Counted from the first letter of the stretch, positions 51,728-59,864 are shown. The stretch: 64,000 nucleotides of DNA from Haloterrigena sp. KLK7 (GCF_037914945.1 NZ_CP149787.1:3100001-3164000), one strand, 5' to 3'. A program made the numbers and translations. The notes: generated by a model not told the origin, from the letters alone.

Positions 51728-53523
51728 TGTGTGGCATCATCGGCTACGCTGGAACGGGGGCGAACGAGGGCCCGTCCGACGTGCTGATGAACGCGCTCTC
51801 GAGCCTCGAATACCGCGGGTACGACTCCGCCGGCATCGCGATCGCAGACGGTTCGATGGCGGTGTACAAACGGGAGGGCGAACTGTCGGAACTCGAGGAC
51901 GCGCTCCCGACCGAGGCACTCGGGGGAAAAGCGGGTATCGGCCACACACGGTGGAGTACGCACGGGCCGCCTTCGGACGCGAATGCACACCCGCACACCG
52001 ACTGCAGCGAGCGCGTCGCCGTCGTTCACAATGGGATCATCGAGAACTACCACGAGCTTCGCGAGGCGCTCGAGGCTACCGGGCACGAGTTCGACAGCGA
52101 GACGGACACGGAAGTCATTCCCCACCTGATCGAGGCGGCGCTCGATCAGAACGACGATCCCGAGACCGCGTTCCGTCGAGCGATCGATCGGCTTGAGGGG
52201 AGCTACGCCGTCGCGGCCGTGTTCTCCGGCCACGAGACGGTCTACGCGACGCGCTATCGATCGCCGCTCGTACTCGGCATCGGTCGCGGCGACTACTACC
52301 TGGCGAGCGACGTCCCGGCGTTTCTCGAGTACACCGACGACGTGATCTATCTCGAAGACGGCCAGTTCGCGTCGATCCGTCCGTCGGGCGTCGAGATCAC
52401 CGACGAACGAGGGACGAGCGTCGACATGCCGGTCGAAACGGTCTCCTGGAACGCGGAAGACGCGGGAAAGAGCGGCTACGACCACTTCATGCTCAAGGAG
52501 ATTCACGAACAGCCTCGCTCGCTGCGCGAGTGTCTCCACGGCCGACCGCGAGAACGGGACGGGACCGTCTCGATCGACGAACTCTCGGACGTGACGCGTC
52601 CGGATCGCGTCCACTTCGTCGCCTGCGGGACGTCGTACCACGCGTCGCTCTACGGTGCTCGGCTGTTTCGGGAACGAGGCGTTCCGGCGACGGCCTTTCT
52701 GGCGAGCGAGTACGACGTCGAGTCGATTCCGGTCGAGGAAGGGACGCTAGTCGTCGGCGTCACGCAGAGCGGGGAGACCGCCGACACGCTCGGCGCGCTC
52801 CGCGGCGCGAACCGCGTCGGTGCGGAGACGCTCTCGGTGACGAACGTGGTCGGGAGTTCGGCCGCTCGGGAGACGGACCACGCGATGTACATCCGCGCCG
52901 GTCCGGAAATCGGCGTCGCCGCCACCAAGACGTTCGCCTCACAACAGGTCGCGCTGGCCATGCTCTCGAGTGCGCTCACGGGAGAATCCTCCGAGGCGTT
53001 CATCGACGCGCTACGCGCCCTTCCGGATCAGGTCCAGTCGATTCTCGATAGCTCACAGGCGAGAGCGATCGCCGACGAGCACGTCGACGCGGACGCGTAC
53101 TTTTTCATCGGCCGCGGCTACAACGCGCCGGTAGCGCTCGAGGGCGCGCTCAAAATGAAGGAGATCACGTACAAACACGCGGAGGGATTCGCCGCCGGCG
53201 AGTTGAAACACGGGCCGCTCGCGCTCGTCACTGAACGGACGCCGGTAGTCTCCCTCCTCACCGCCGAGTCGAACGCCGAGAAGATGCTCGGAAACGTGAC
53301 GGAGGTCGGATCCCGCGGCGCGCCGATCGTCGCAGTCACGGACGTCCCGGAACTCATCGAACGTCACGCCGACCACATCTTACAGATCCCGGAGACGCAC
53401 CGACGCCTCACACCGATTCTGGCGAACGTCCAGTTGCAACTGCTCTCCTACTGGGTGGCCAATCGGCTCGGTCGGTCGATCGACAAGCCGCGGAACCTCG
53501 CGAAGAGCGTCACCGTCGAATAG
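51727..53523 (+). CDS. glmS: Glutamine-fructose-6-phosphate transaminase (isomerizing)
   Basis: 598 residues. The N-terminal glutaminase domain starts MCGIIGYAG with Cys 2 as nucleophile. Two SIS domains follow: CGTSYHASLYGARLF, GVTQSGETADTLGALRGA, and the C-terminal ALKMKEITYKHAEGFAAGELKHG. The final SVTVE is the usual end. It makes glucosamine-6-phosphate, the entry to UDP-GlcNAc, which is the likely building block for the polysaccharide operon upstream. The start overlaps the previous stop by one base. Confidence 0.95.
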   Translation: MCGIIGYAGTGANEGPSDVLMNALSSLEYRGYDSAGIAIADGSMAVYKREGELSELEDALPTEALGGKAGIGHTRWSTHGPPSDANAHPHTDCSERVAVVHNGIIENYHELREALEATGHEFDSETDTEVIPHLIEAALDQNDDPETAFRRAIDRLEGSYAVAAVFSGHETVYATRYRSPLVLGIGRGDYYLASDVPAFLEYTDDVIYLEDGQFASIRPSGVEITDERGTSVDMPVETVSWNAEDAGKSGYDHFMLKEIHEQPRSLRECLHGRPRERDGTVSIDELSDVTRPDRVHFVACGTSYHASLYGARLFRERGVPATAFLASEYDVESIPVEEGTLVVGVTQSGETADTLGALRGANRVGAETLSVTNVVGSSAARETDHAMYIRAGPEIGVAATKTFASQQVALAMLSSALTGESSEAFIDALRALPDQVQSILDSSQARAIADEHVDADAYFFIGRGYNAPVALEGALKMKEITYKHAEGFAAGELKHGPLALVTERTPVVSLLTAESNAEKMLGNVTEVGSRGAPIVAVTDVPELIERHADHILQIPETHRRLTPILANVQLQLLSYWVANRLGRSIDKPRNLAKSVTVE

Positions 53524-53728
53524 CGCGCCGGCGACGCGGGTTCTCTGCACGGCCGACCGACCGCGGCCAGCGGCGTCCGCTCGAGGATACTGCGAACGCA
53601 CGCGCACCAACGGCCGATTTCGTGACCGAGTCCTCGTCGGTTCGTCGACGCCATTCTCGCCGAGAGACCGGTCCACTGCGATCGACGTGGAGTACGACGT
53701 CCGCTCCTAACGGAGGGGACGGTTCGTC
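53524..53728. other. Intergenic bases between glmS and the larC remnant
   Basis: I see no gene, promoter or repeat in these 205 bases. Confidence 0.5.
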
Positions 53729-54098
53729 GGGCGTGGCGGCTACGACCTCGATTTCGACCCGACCGTTTCGGTCTTCCCGCGACGATAACTGAGTCTCGTC
53801 CGGGCCACCTCGCGAAGGTACTCTGCGAGCCCGCGGATCGCCAGCGCGTGGCTCGAGGCCGACCGAGGAGACCGGTACGCCGGGCGTCCGCGACGCGAAC
53901 GCGATTCCCCGCTGGATCGCCCAGCGGGAGTTCGAGGGCGGGAGCTACGAGGTAGCGATGAAGGTCACCAAGGACGCGGACGGCGAGGTCTACGACGTCA
54001 GTGGGGAGTTCGACGACCCGCTGGAGGTCGCACGAAAGACCGACGTTCCGATCCGCGAGGTCGCTCGCCGAGCGGAGCGAGCGGTGGGAGACGAATAG
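53729..54098 (+). pseudogene. larC: larC pseudogene fragment (LarC C-terminal part)
   Basis: The translated pieces GRGGYDLDFDPT, then LPATITESRPGHLAKVLCEP and ADRQRVAR, then after a one-base shift TEETGTPGVRDANAIPRWIA, QREFEGGSYEVAMKV, KDADGEVYDVSGEFDDPLEV and VPIREVARRAERAVGDE match the end of intact LarC at 36447-37886 in order. About 150 bases are lost near 53773 and a frameshift lies near 53850. The N-terminal two thirds and the His-rich loop are absent. It is diverged from the intact copy, so it is a paralogue or a transferred relic rather than a fresh duplication. Confidence 0.82.
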
Positions 54099-54163
54099 GG
54101 AACTAGAAAATCGGAACCAGCGGCGCTCGGAAACCGCACACCGGAGCGGTCTATCCGCACGAG

Positions 54164-54802
54164 TTAGTCGTCTTCCGTCTCGGTATCGAGATCGATCGAG
54201 ATCGATTCGGCGTCGGTCTCGTTCGACGATTGCGTGACGACGGTCGAACTGCTGGTGACCGACGAACTGGACGTCGTCGACGACGTCGACTGGGTCGACT
54301 GCGAGACGCTGGTGCTGCCGCTCTCATCCGTTTCGCTCGTCGACGTGACCGTCGACGTCGACGTCTGCGTGCCGTCCTCGGAGACCGACGTCACGGAGAG
54401 CGAGACGTCGTTGTCGGCGTCGACGATCACGTCGACGTCAGTCGCACCGGTGTCGGAATCAGTCGCGTGGATCACGACCCCCCACGGGAACGTCTCGACG
54501 TCCGCGTCGTCCGCAGTCGCCTCGTTCGGATAGTCGTCCGTCGCGTCGGGAACTGTCATCGTCGAGATCGAGACGTCGGACTCGGCTTCGACCGTCACGT
54601 CGACAGCGACGGCACCGGTCTCTGAGTCGTTTTCGTAGGTTACCGTGCCCCACGGGAATTCGGTTTCTGTCATGTTTTCTGAAGTGTTCTCGGTCGAATC
54701 GGTCGCGGGATCGTCGGGCGCAGCGATCGCCGCTGCACCCACGGCGACGACCGCCGCTGCCGCGAGTCCGATCGTCAGCGCCATCGCGGTTCGTCGGTTC
54801 AT
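54164..54802 (-). CDS. Secreted protein with two FPWG repeats and a Ser/Thr tail, unknown
   Basis: 212 residues. Signal-like start MNRRTAMALTIGLAAAAVVA. Two similar units of about 38 residues, starting at 49 (FPWGTVTYENDSETGAVAVD) and 105 (FPWGVVIHATDSDTGATDVD), are 56 residues apart, each a short beta region. Residues 141-212 are almost all S/T/D/E with no structure, a likely glycosylated stalk. It precedes the repeat-protein genes on the same strand but is separated from them by 373 bp. Confidence 0.65.
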   Translation of the reverse strand: MNRRTAMALTIGLAAAAVVAVGAAAIAAPDDPATDSTENTSENMTETEFPWGTVTYENDSETGAVAVDVTVEAESDVSISTMTVPDATDDYPNEATADDADVETFPWGVVIHATDSDTGATDVDVIVDADNDVSLSVTSVSEDGTQTSTSTVTSTSETDESGSTSVSQSTQSTSSTTSSSSVTSSSTVVTQSSNETDAESISIDLDTETEDD

Positions 54803-55175
54803 ATCTCAGTTAGCACCCCGAGGATCGTTACCGTCCCCAGTGATTGACTCATCGACAGATTCGGCTATTAATCAACGGAACCGTTTCGCCGGTATCCGTC
54901 GGCTAATCGACGGCGAAAGCGATGCCAACGACTCGCGGGACATCCGTAGCGGACGGCTCTGAGACGGGTTACTAGAAGTCTGCGTTTCCACATCGTGCGC
55001 GATCGAACGCGGTTCCGGATCGGAGAACGAGTTCTCGCTGTGCTTCCGAGCGCGACTAGACCGTTACCAGTGTCCCCTTCCGACGGACTACCTACGGCCG
55101 GCTACTCGGGGGAACAACTGCGAGTACACCGGCGATCCGGACCGATAAAAAATAGCTGACCGAAATCGGGGTTCT
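54803..55175. other. Intergenic region after the single-unit repeat protein genes
   Basis: No supported gene. It contains a T-rich transcription end of the repeat genes (minus-strand T6 at 55147-55152) and, near 54868, a GATTAATAGC box that could serve the gene at 54164-54802. Confidence 0.5.
55145..55153 (-). terminator. T-tract terminator of the small repeat-protein genes
   Basis: Minus-strand sequence ATTTTTTAT, 23 bases after the stop of the gene at 55176, matches the U-rich archaeal termination signal. Confidence 0.5.
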
Positions 55176-55559
55176 CTAGAAGCTGAAGTCGACTTCGAAT
55201 TCGTTCTCGGCTTCCTGGTCGATTTCGCCTTCGTTCTCGGCTTCGACATCACCAATCTGCGCGTTCTGGTTGGTCTGGTCTAGCGAGTTCGAGGCAGTGG
55301 CGCTACCGCCGTCGTCCGCGTACGCGGCGTTACCGCCCTGCACTCCGACGTTCGACTGCGACACGTACTGTTCCTGCTCGAGCTCCGCTTCCGCATACTG
55401 GTTGAGGTCCGCGTCTTGGTTAATATCCTGTTCGAGCAGGTCACTGGAGTCAGCTCCATCGTCACCGGAGTTGGTGTCGTCAGCTGCAGCCACACCGCCT
55501 GCGAATACGAAGCTACACGCCAGTGCGATCGCCAGCAGCATCGAGATTGCGCGTTTCAT
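55176..55559 (-). CDS. Small secreted Q/N-repeat protein, copy 2 (curli-like unit)
   Basis: 127 residues. A Sec-type signal (MKRAISMLLAIALACSFVFA, cut near residue 26) leads to an acidic linker. Residues 44-54 are a weak motif (QDINQDADLNQ). The main motif pair is QYVSQSNVGVQ (64-74) and NSLDQTNQNAQ (91-101), with the end Gln 27 residues apart, matching the unit in the 504-residue protein at 57068. The tail is acidic with FEVDFSF. It is co-transcribed with copy 1, 6 bases upstream. It is probably extracellular. Confidence 0.75.
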   Translation of the reverse strand: MKRAISMLLAIALACSFVFAGGVAAADDTNSGDDGADSSDLLEQDINQDADLNQYAEAELEQEQYVSQSNVGVQGGNAAYADDGGSATASNSLDQTNQNAQIGDVEAENEGEIDQEAENEFEVDFSF

Positions 55560-55565
55560 TGTTGA

Positions 55566-55955
55566 TTAGTTGTTCCAGCTGAAGTCGACTTCGAATTCGT
55601 TCTCGGCTTCCTGGTCGATTTCGCCTTCGTTCTCGGCTTCAACCTCACCGACCTGCTGGTTCTGGTTGGTCTGGTCTAGCGAGTTCGAGGCAGTGGCGTC
55701 ACCGCCGTCGTCCGCGTACGCGACGTTACCGGCCTGCAGTCCGACGTTCGACTGCGACACGTACTGTTCCTGCTCGAGCTCCGCTTCCGCATACTGGTTG
55801 AGGTCCGCGTCTTGGTTAATATCCTGTTCGAGCAGGTCACTGGAGTCAGCTCCATCGTCACCGGAGTTGGTGTCGTCAGCTGCAGCCACACCGCCTGCGA
55901 ATACGAAGCTACACGCCAGTGCGATCGCCAGCAGCATCGAGATTGCGCGTTTCAT
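55566..55955 (-). CDS. Small secreted Q/N-repeat protein, copy 1 (curli-like unit)
   Basis: 129 residues. The signal peptide and first half (to residue ~73) are identical to copy 2. The motif pair is QYVSQSNVGLQ and NSLDQTNQNQQ with 27-residue spacing. The C-terminus FEVDFSWNN differs from copy 2. It is the first gene of a tandem pair with a 396-bp period. The start ATG is complementary to 55953-55955. Confidence 0.75.
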   Translation of the reverse strand: MKRAISMLLAIALACSFVFAGGVAAADDTNSGDDGADSSDLLEQDINQDADLNQYAEAELEQEQYVSQSNVGLQAGNVAYADDGGDATASNSLDQTNQNQQVGEVEAENEGEIDQEAENEFEVDFSWNN

Positions 55956-57067
55956 GGTTGATCAATGGGCACCCACACACGCATGGACGCTCGAGCACCA
56001 CTTGAGCCACCGAAACGATTCGCGTCGCTCAGCCTGCGAATCCGGCCGTCTCGAGCGTCCAACGCGCCGTGTTGCCCAGTCGGGACAACAGCCGGGTTCC
56101 GTATTAAACCGCCCAACGGTTACGATGTATAGCCGATATTGCGGAAAGTTACAATCGTTAGATCGGGTTGGAAATCTAACTGGAACAGTGCAATATTTAC
56201 GCGGAACGGGATAGAGATTCGCTACTACTGGAATTTCCCGCTGAACTGATCCCGCGCCGTCTTCGAAATAGGTCGTGTAGATCGGCTGTAACTTTCGTCG
56301 CGACGCCGTAATAGTCTCTGGGACGAGAACAGTTCATCGCCGTGAACGAGCGTGCGCTCATCGAGATCGGCGGTCCGACGGCCTCGAGGACCGATCGATC
56401 ACCGCTTCGATGCAGCGTGATGGCGGTATCGTCACGCACACTCCCGATAGCGATCATCTCGCGAGAGGCGCTGATCCGGCGACGGTAACGGGTCAGCCGA
56501 CTTCGAGCGCGGTGGCCCCCGTCTCCGGCGCTGATCGTCGCCGTCCTGTTCTCGGGCCGTCCGGGCGAGCGTCGGACTGCATCGCGTCGGGAGGGGCCTC
56601 GATCGCACCCACAGCAGCCGGCGAGCCGTTCCGATCGCGGCCGTCGCCCGAATCGGAGTCTCCTCGCGATCGATAGCGGCCCGTCACATTCACTGTCACT
56701 TCCTGCGCGCTGGATCTCCTTTCGGTCGTGGAACAGTCATTCGAACAATAATATCGCCAGTAGTCTCGGATTTCGTTGTCGAAAGAGGGTCTCAAAGGGG
56801 CGAATTTCGAACGAATCCCGACTGCAGCGGTATTTCGCGCGTCGATCCGGCGACACCGCCGGACGGCGGCGGTACGTAATCGGCCGTATGAGCCGGTCGT
56901 CAGGCGGTGGTAGAGGGTAGTTTCCCAGAGTAGAGAGCGAGTTCCAGTTAGTAGGCCGACTGATACGTATTCCAACCTGTCGATAACAAAGTCTATCATC
57001 CAGAAAGGACCGTTCGCGTCGAATCGTTCGGCACAAAACAAAATCAAGAGCGAAAATCAGAGTCAAC
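55956..57067. other. Large intergenic region between the repeat-protein genes
   Basis: About 1.1 kb without a gene I can support. Several frames are open on both strands, but none has a family motif, a promoter at a sensible distance, or haloarchaeal codon preference along its length. The last 70 bases before 57068 are A-rich and probably hold that gene's promoter. This is large for such a dense region, so a small RNA or old gene could be hidden. Confidence 0.5.
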
Positions 57068-58582
57068 ATGATAGACGAAAACGAGAGACGATCACGATAT
57101 ACGACAGTATTGATGGCCTGTATCGTTTCCATATCGATGCTGGCCGCCGGCGCGCCCGCCGCGATGGCCGGTGGAACCGACGACGCGGACGCGGACACGG
57201 TCCACGCCCTCGAGGACGGTGAAGACCTCTATCTGGTCTTCGGCGCCGATCTCGACGGGATGAGCCTCGAGGAGTACATCGAGGCGCACGCGTCCGACGA
57301 GCTGGAGATCGACCAAGAGAGCAACACCGAGGTCATCCAGCACCAGAACGTCAGTCAGGTAAACATCAACGAGCAGGGCGAGGCGGTGTCGATCTCGATC
57401 GACGGCGGCGAGGCGACCGCCATTCAGGAGGCCAACCAGATCAACGCCAACGCCCAGACCGGCGACGCCTCGTCCAAGAACGACGCCGTCAGTAGTCAGA
57501 CGACGCAGTTCGAGGACGTCGGGAACGTCACCCTGATCATGGGCAACGGCGACGGCCAGCAGTTCGAGGGCTGGGGCGTCACCGACGAGAGCGGTGAGAA
57601 GGAGACGATCACGCAGTCGGCCGAGGCCAGCGTGACCCAGACGCAGGCCGTCGCCCAGGGGAACTACAACGAACAGAGCACGGCCATCGCCTTCGCTGCC
57701 GAGAACAGCACCGCGACCGCCCTCCAGCAGACCGACCAGTACAACGAGAACCGTCAGGAGGGCGCGGCCAACGCGACGAACGTCTACATCGGAGAGGGCG
57801 AGTACGCCGAGCAGAACGCGAACGCCTGGCTCACGCAGGAGCAGGCCGTCGAACAGCGGAACATCAACGAACAGGGCGCCGCCGTCGCCATCGCCGTCGG
57901 CGAGAACAGCACCGCGACCGCGATTCAGGTCACCGATCAGACCAACCTCAACGAACAGGTCGGCTCCACGAACGCCGCGAACCTGATCGCGTCGATGGGT
58001 GACATGAACATCGCGTCCGCCGGCGACAGCAGCGTCGTCGACACGAAAACGCCCCACGAGGGCAAGAAGGACAAGGGCGACTCGCAGTCCGCGACCACCA
58101 GCGTCGATCAGGAGCAGGCCGTCGAGCAGCTCAACGTCAACCTGCAGAACACGGCGGTGGCCGTCGCGATCAACGACAGCGAGGCCGAGGCCGTCCAGAT
58201 GGCCTCTCAGCAGAACTACAACGCCCAGATCGGCTCCGCCGCTGCGCTCAACGTGTACGCGTCGCCGGGATTCAACTACGACTCGGCATCGCAGACCACG
58301 AGTACGACCGTCACCGTCGGCGGTGACGACGTCGAGAACGCGCCGGGCGTGTCCTACGACTACGACACCAGCGCCAACCAGACGAGCGAGGTCACGCAGG
58401 ACGCGACGGCCGCGCTCGAGCAGACGCAGTTCGTGACCCAGCAGAACGTCAACGAGCAGCACTCGGCGATCGCCGTCGCCGAAGACGACGGAAGCGCCGC
58501 CGCGACGCAGGTGAGCATGCAGGAGAACGAGAACGTCCAGATGGCCGCCGTCGCCGCGACGAACGTCTGGATCGCGCCGTAA
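57068..58582 (+). CDS. Secreted protein with ten Q-x3-Q-x-N-x-N-x-Q motifs, curli-like
   Basis: 504 residues. Sec signal, with cut near residue 34 (PAAMA). The mature part holds five units, each a pair of motifs with the end Gln at 103/130, 203/230, 269/297, 360/387 and 464/491. All ten copies fit Q-x3-Q-x-N-x-N-x-Q, for example QAVEQRNINEQ and QVTDQTNLNEQ. Between the pair lies a run such as AVAIAVGENSTATAI with alternating Ala/Val. The acidic, Ser/Thr-rich linkers between units vary. Alternation of Q/N with hydrophobics is what a stacked beta-arcade or amyloid would need. No named family is recognised. It is probably an extracellular fibre or surface-layer-associated protein. Confidence 0.85.
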   Translation: MIDENERRSRYTTVLMACIVSISMLAAGAPAAMAGGTDDADADTVHALEDGEDLYLVFGADLDGMSLEEYIEAHASDELEIDQESNTEVIQHQNVSQVNINEQGEAVSISIDGGEATAIQEANQINANAQTGDASSKNDAVSSQTTQFEDVGNVTLIMGNGDGQQFEGWGVTDESGEKETITQSAEASVTQTQAVAQGNYNEQSTAIAFAAENSTATALQQTDQYNENRQEGAANATNVYIGEGEYAEQNANAWLTQEQAVEQRNINEQGAAVAIAVGENSTATAIQVTDQTNLNEQVGSTNAANLIASMGDMNIASAGDSSVVDTKTPHEGKKDKGDSQSATTSVDQEQAVEQLNVNLQNTAVAVAINDSEAEAVQMASQQNYNAQIGSAAALNVYASPGFNYDSASQTTSTTVTVGGDDVENAPGVSYDYDTSANQTSEVTQDATAALEQTQFVTQQNVNEQHSAIAVAEDDGSAAATQVSMQENENVQMAAVAATNVWIAP

Positions 58583-58727
58583 CGGCGATTCCCGATCGAT
58601 CGCTTTTTCTCTTCGACGTCCGCGTCACCGACCCAGTGCCTCGAGACGGTCGTCTCCGATGAGCGCGCCGAGTCACTGAGTCAGCGACCGAGACGGTATC
58701 GACCGCCGAGAAACGGTTTCGTACCTG

Positions 58728-59570
58728 TTACTCGCGATCGGCGTCCGAATCCGACCGCTGTGCCGTCGCGTCGCCGGTACTGGTGTCGTTGGTACTGGTG
58801 TCGCCGGTACTGGTGTCGCCGTCGTCGGTACTGGTGTCACCGTCGTCGGTGCGGTGTTCCGAGAGCGCTTCGTCGATCGTCAGTTCGCCGGCGGCGACAC
58901 GTCGAGCCAGCACCTCGTCGATCGCTCGGTTCTCCTCGCTCTGCTCGCGCGAGCGGTCCTTGATCACCTGTAGCTCGCCGGCGGTCGGCTCGATGTCCCG
59001 CGAGTCGACGACCTCGCCCTCGAGGCGGGCGATATTGACCGCCGCGAGCACGTCGCCCATCCCGCGCGAGCCGGTGCCCAGGTAGGGCGTCGTCCCCGTC
59101 TCGTCGACGAGTTCGACCGTCACGTCCTCGAGGTCGTTGACGAGTTTCGCGCTCTCGAGGCGGGAGCCGTCGCCGATCCGGACGACCGGCGCGGTGGCCT
59201 CGTCGGCCTCGCGCTGGATCACGTCGACGGCGTCGGACAGGGGCACCTGAAAGGCGGCGACGACCATCTCCCCCGCGAGGACGGCGACGCCGGGTTTCCG
59301 ACCCGGGTCGACGCCGATGACGGTCCGACCGCCGTTTCCCCGGACCGCGGTCAGGGCTTGGTCGACGGCGCGTCGGGGATGGTCCGGATCGGCGACGACG
59401 GTCGTCACGGTCTCGAAGTCGTCGGCGTGGTCGGCGCCGGTGACGACCACTGTCGTCTGTTCCGGGAGTTCCTCGTCGGGCTCGACGGTCGTGAACTGGG
59501 TCCCCCGGTCCCGGAGTTCGTTGACGACGCCGTGGTACACCTCGAAGTCTGCTGTGGCGACGACGATCAC
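58728..59570 (-). CDS. RNase H-fold protein with a DTSTxxGD repeat tail
   Basis: 280 residues from the GTG at 59570. A TATA box GTTTATTC on the minus strand (59594-59601) lies 24-31 bases upstream, favouring this over an in-frame start at 59618. The core has VIGVDPGRKPGVAVLAGEMV (about 82-101), ELVDETGTTPYLG, and GDVLAAVNIARLEG, a D-E-D pattern of the RuvC/YqgF-type RNase H fold. It could be a nuclease. The C-terminal ~35 residues are a DTST/DDGDTST low-complexity repeat. Confidence 0.72.
   Translation of the reverse strand: MIVVATADFEVYHGVVNELRDRGTQFTTVEPDEELPEQTTVVVTGADHADDFETVTTVVADPDHPRRAVDQALTAVRGNGGRTVIGVDPGRKPGVAVLAGEMVVAAFQVPLSDAVDVIQREADEATAPVVRIGDGSRLESAKLVNDLEDVTVELVDETGTTPYLGTGSRGMGDVLAAVNIARLEGEVVDSRDIEPTAGELQVIKDRSREQSEENRAIDEVLARRVAAGELTIDEALSEHRTDDGDTSTDDGDTSTGDTSTNDTSTGDATAQRSDSDADRE
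58771..58851. repeat. Short tandem repeat (15 and 21 bp) in the RNase H-fold gene
   Basis: GGTACTGGTGTCG recurs at 58776, 58791, 58806 and 58827, encoding the DTST units of the C-terminal tail. The unit length is a multiple of three, so copy-number changes keep the frame. Confidence 0.8.
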
Positions 59571-59593
59571 GGCTCGAGGTTCATCTTCCGGAG

Positions 59594-59601
59594 GAATAAA
59601 C
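59594..59601 (-). promoter_or_regulatory. TATA box fixing the start at 59570
   Basis: Reads GTTTATTC on the minus strand, 24-31 bases before the GTG at 59570. The alternative start at 59618 would lie upstream of this box. Confidence 0.5.
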
Positions 59602-59668
59602 GTACAGCAACCGCTCACGCGTCGTTCGACGCGCCCGTCCGCGGCTCATCGCTCGATATCGTCTCAAC

Positions 59669-59676
59669 GTATATAT
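59669..59676 (+). promoter_or_regulatory. TATA box of the small zinc-finger gene
   Basis: GTATATAT is 27-34 bases before the ATG at 59703, a leaderless layout. Confidence 0.5.
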
Positions 59677-59702
59677 CCCGACTCGGTGATTTTCCACTAC
59701 AG

Positions 59703-59864
59703 ATGACCGTCAGCGAGATTAGCTACTGTCCTTTCTGCGGATCCGCCGAAATCAAGCGGAGCGAAACGGCACATCGAGGGCCCGAAACGTACTATAACTG
59801 TCCTAACTGTGGTCGCGTTGGAACCACTGGCATCGGTCGTTCACCCGGCCGGCTGAACGATTAA
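59703..59864 (+). CDS. Small two-knuckle zinc-finger protein
   Basis: 53 residues: MTVSEISYCPFCGSAEIKRS, then YNCPNCGRVGTTGIG. The CPFC and CPNC pairs form a zinc ribbon. Small zinc-finger proteins of this type are common in haloarchaea and some affect biofilm or motility, but nothing here shows the role. Promoter spacing supports the start. Confidence 0.7.
   Translation: MTVSEISYCPFCGSAEIKRSETAHRGPETYYNCPNCGRVGTTGIGRSPGRLND

Larger units (their letters stand above)
55176..55955 (-). repeat. Tandem gene duplication, 396-bp period
   Basis: The two gene copies are almost the same along 380 bases. The coding region for the first ~73 residues is identical. Substitutions (about a dozen) cluster in the repeat motif and the last codons, which points to a young duplication or to gene conversion of the 5' part. 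Confidence 0.9.

Noticed and set aside
55176-55955. Tandem copies considered as an assembly artefact only
   Set aside because: About a dozen base differences, clustered in one half, and different C-termini show two real copies.
56493-57047. 184-codon frame in the gap before the large repeat protein
   Set aside because: The translation mixes an R/S-rich and a G/D/P-rich part with no fold or motif and no promoter at a sensible distance. It is not strong enough to call a gene.
58771-58851. Short repeats considered as a CRISPR array
   Set aside because: Units are 15-21 bp with no unique spacers and lie in frame inside a coding region. No cas gene is in the window.
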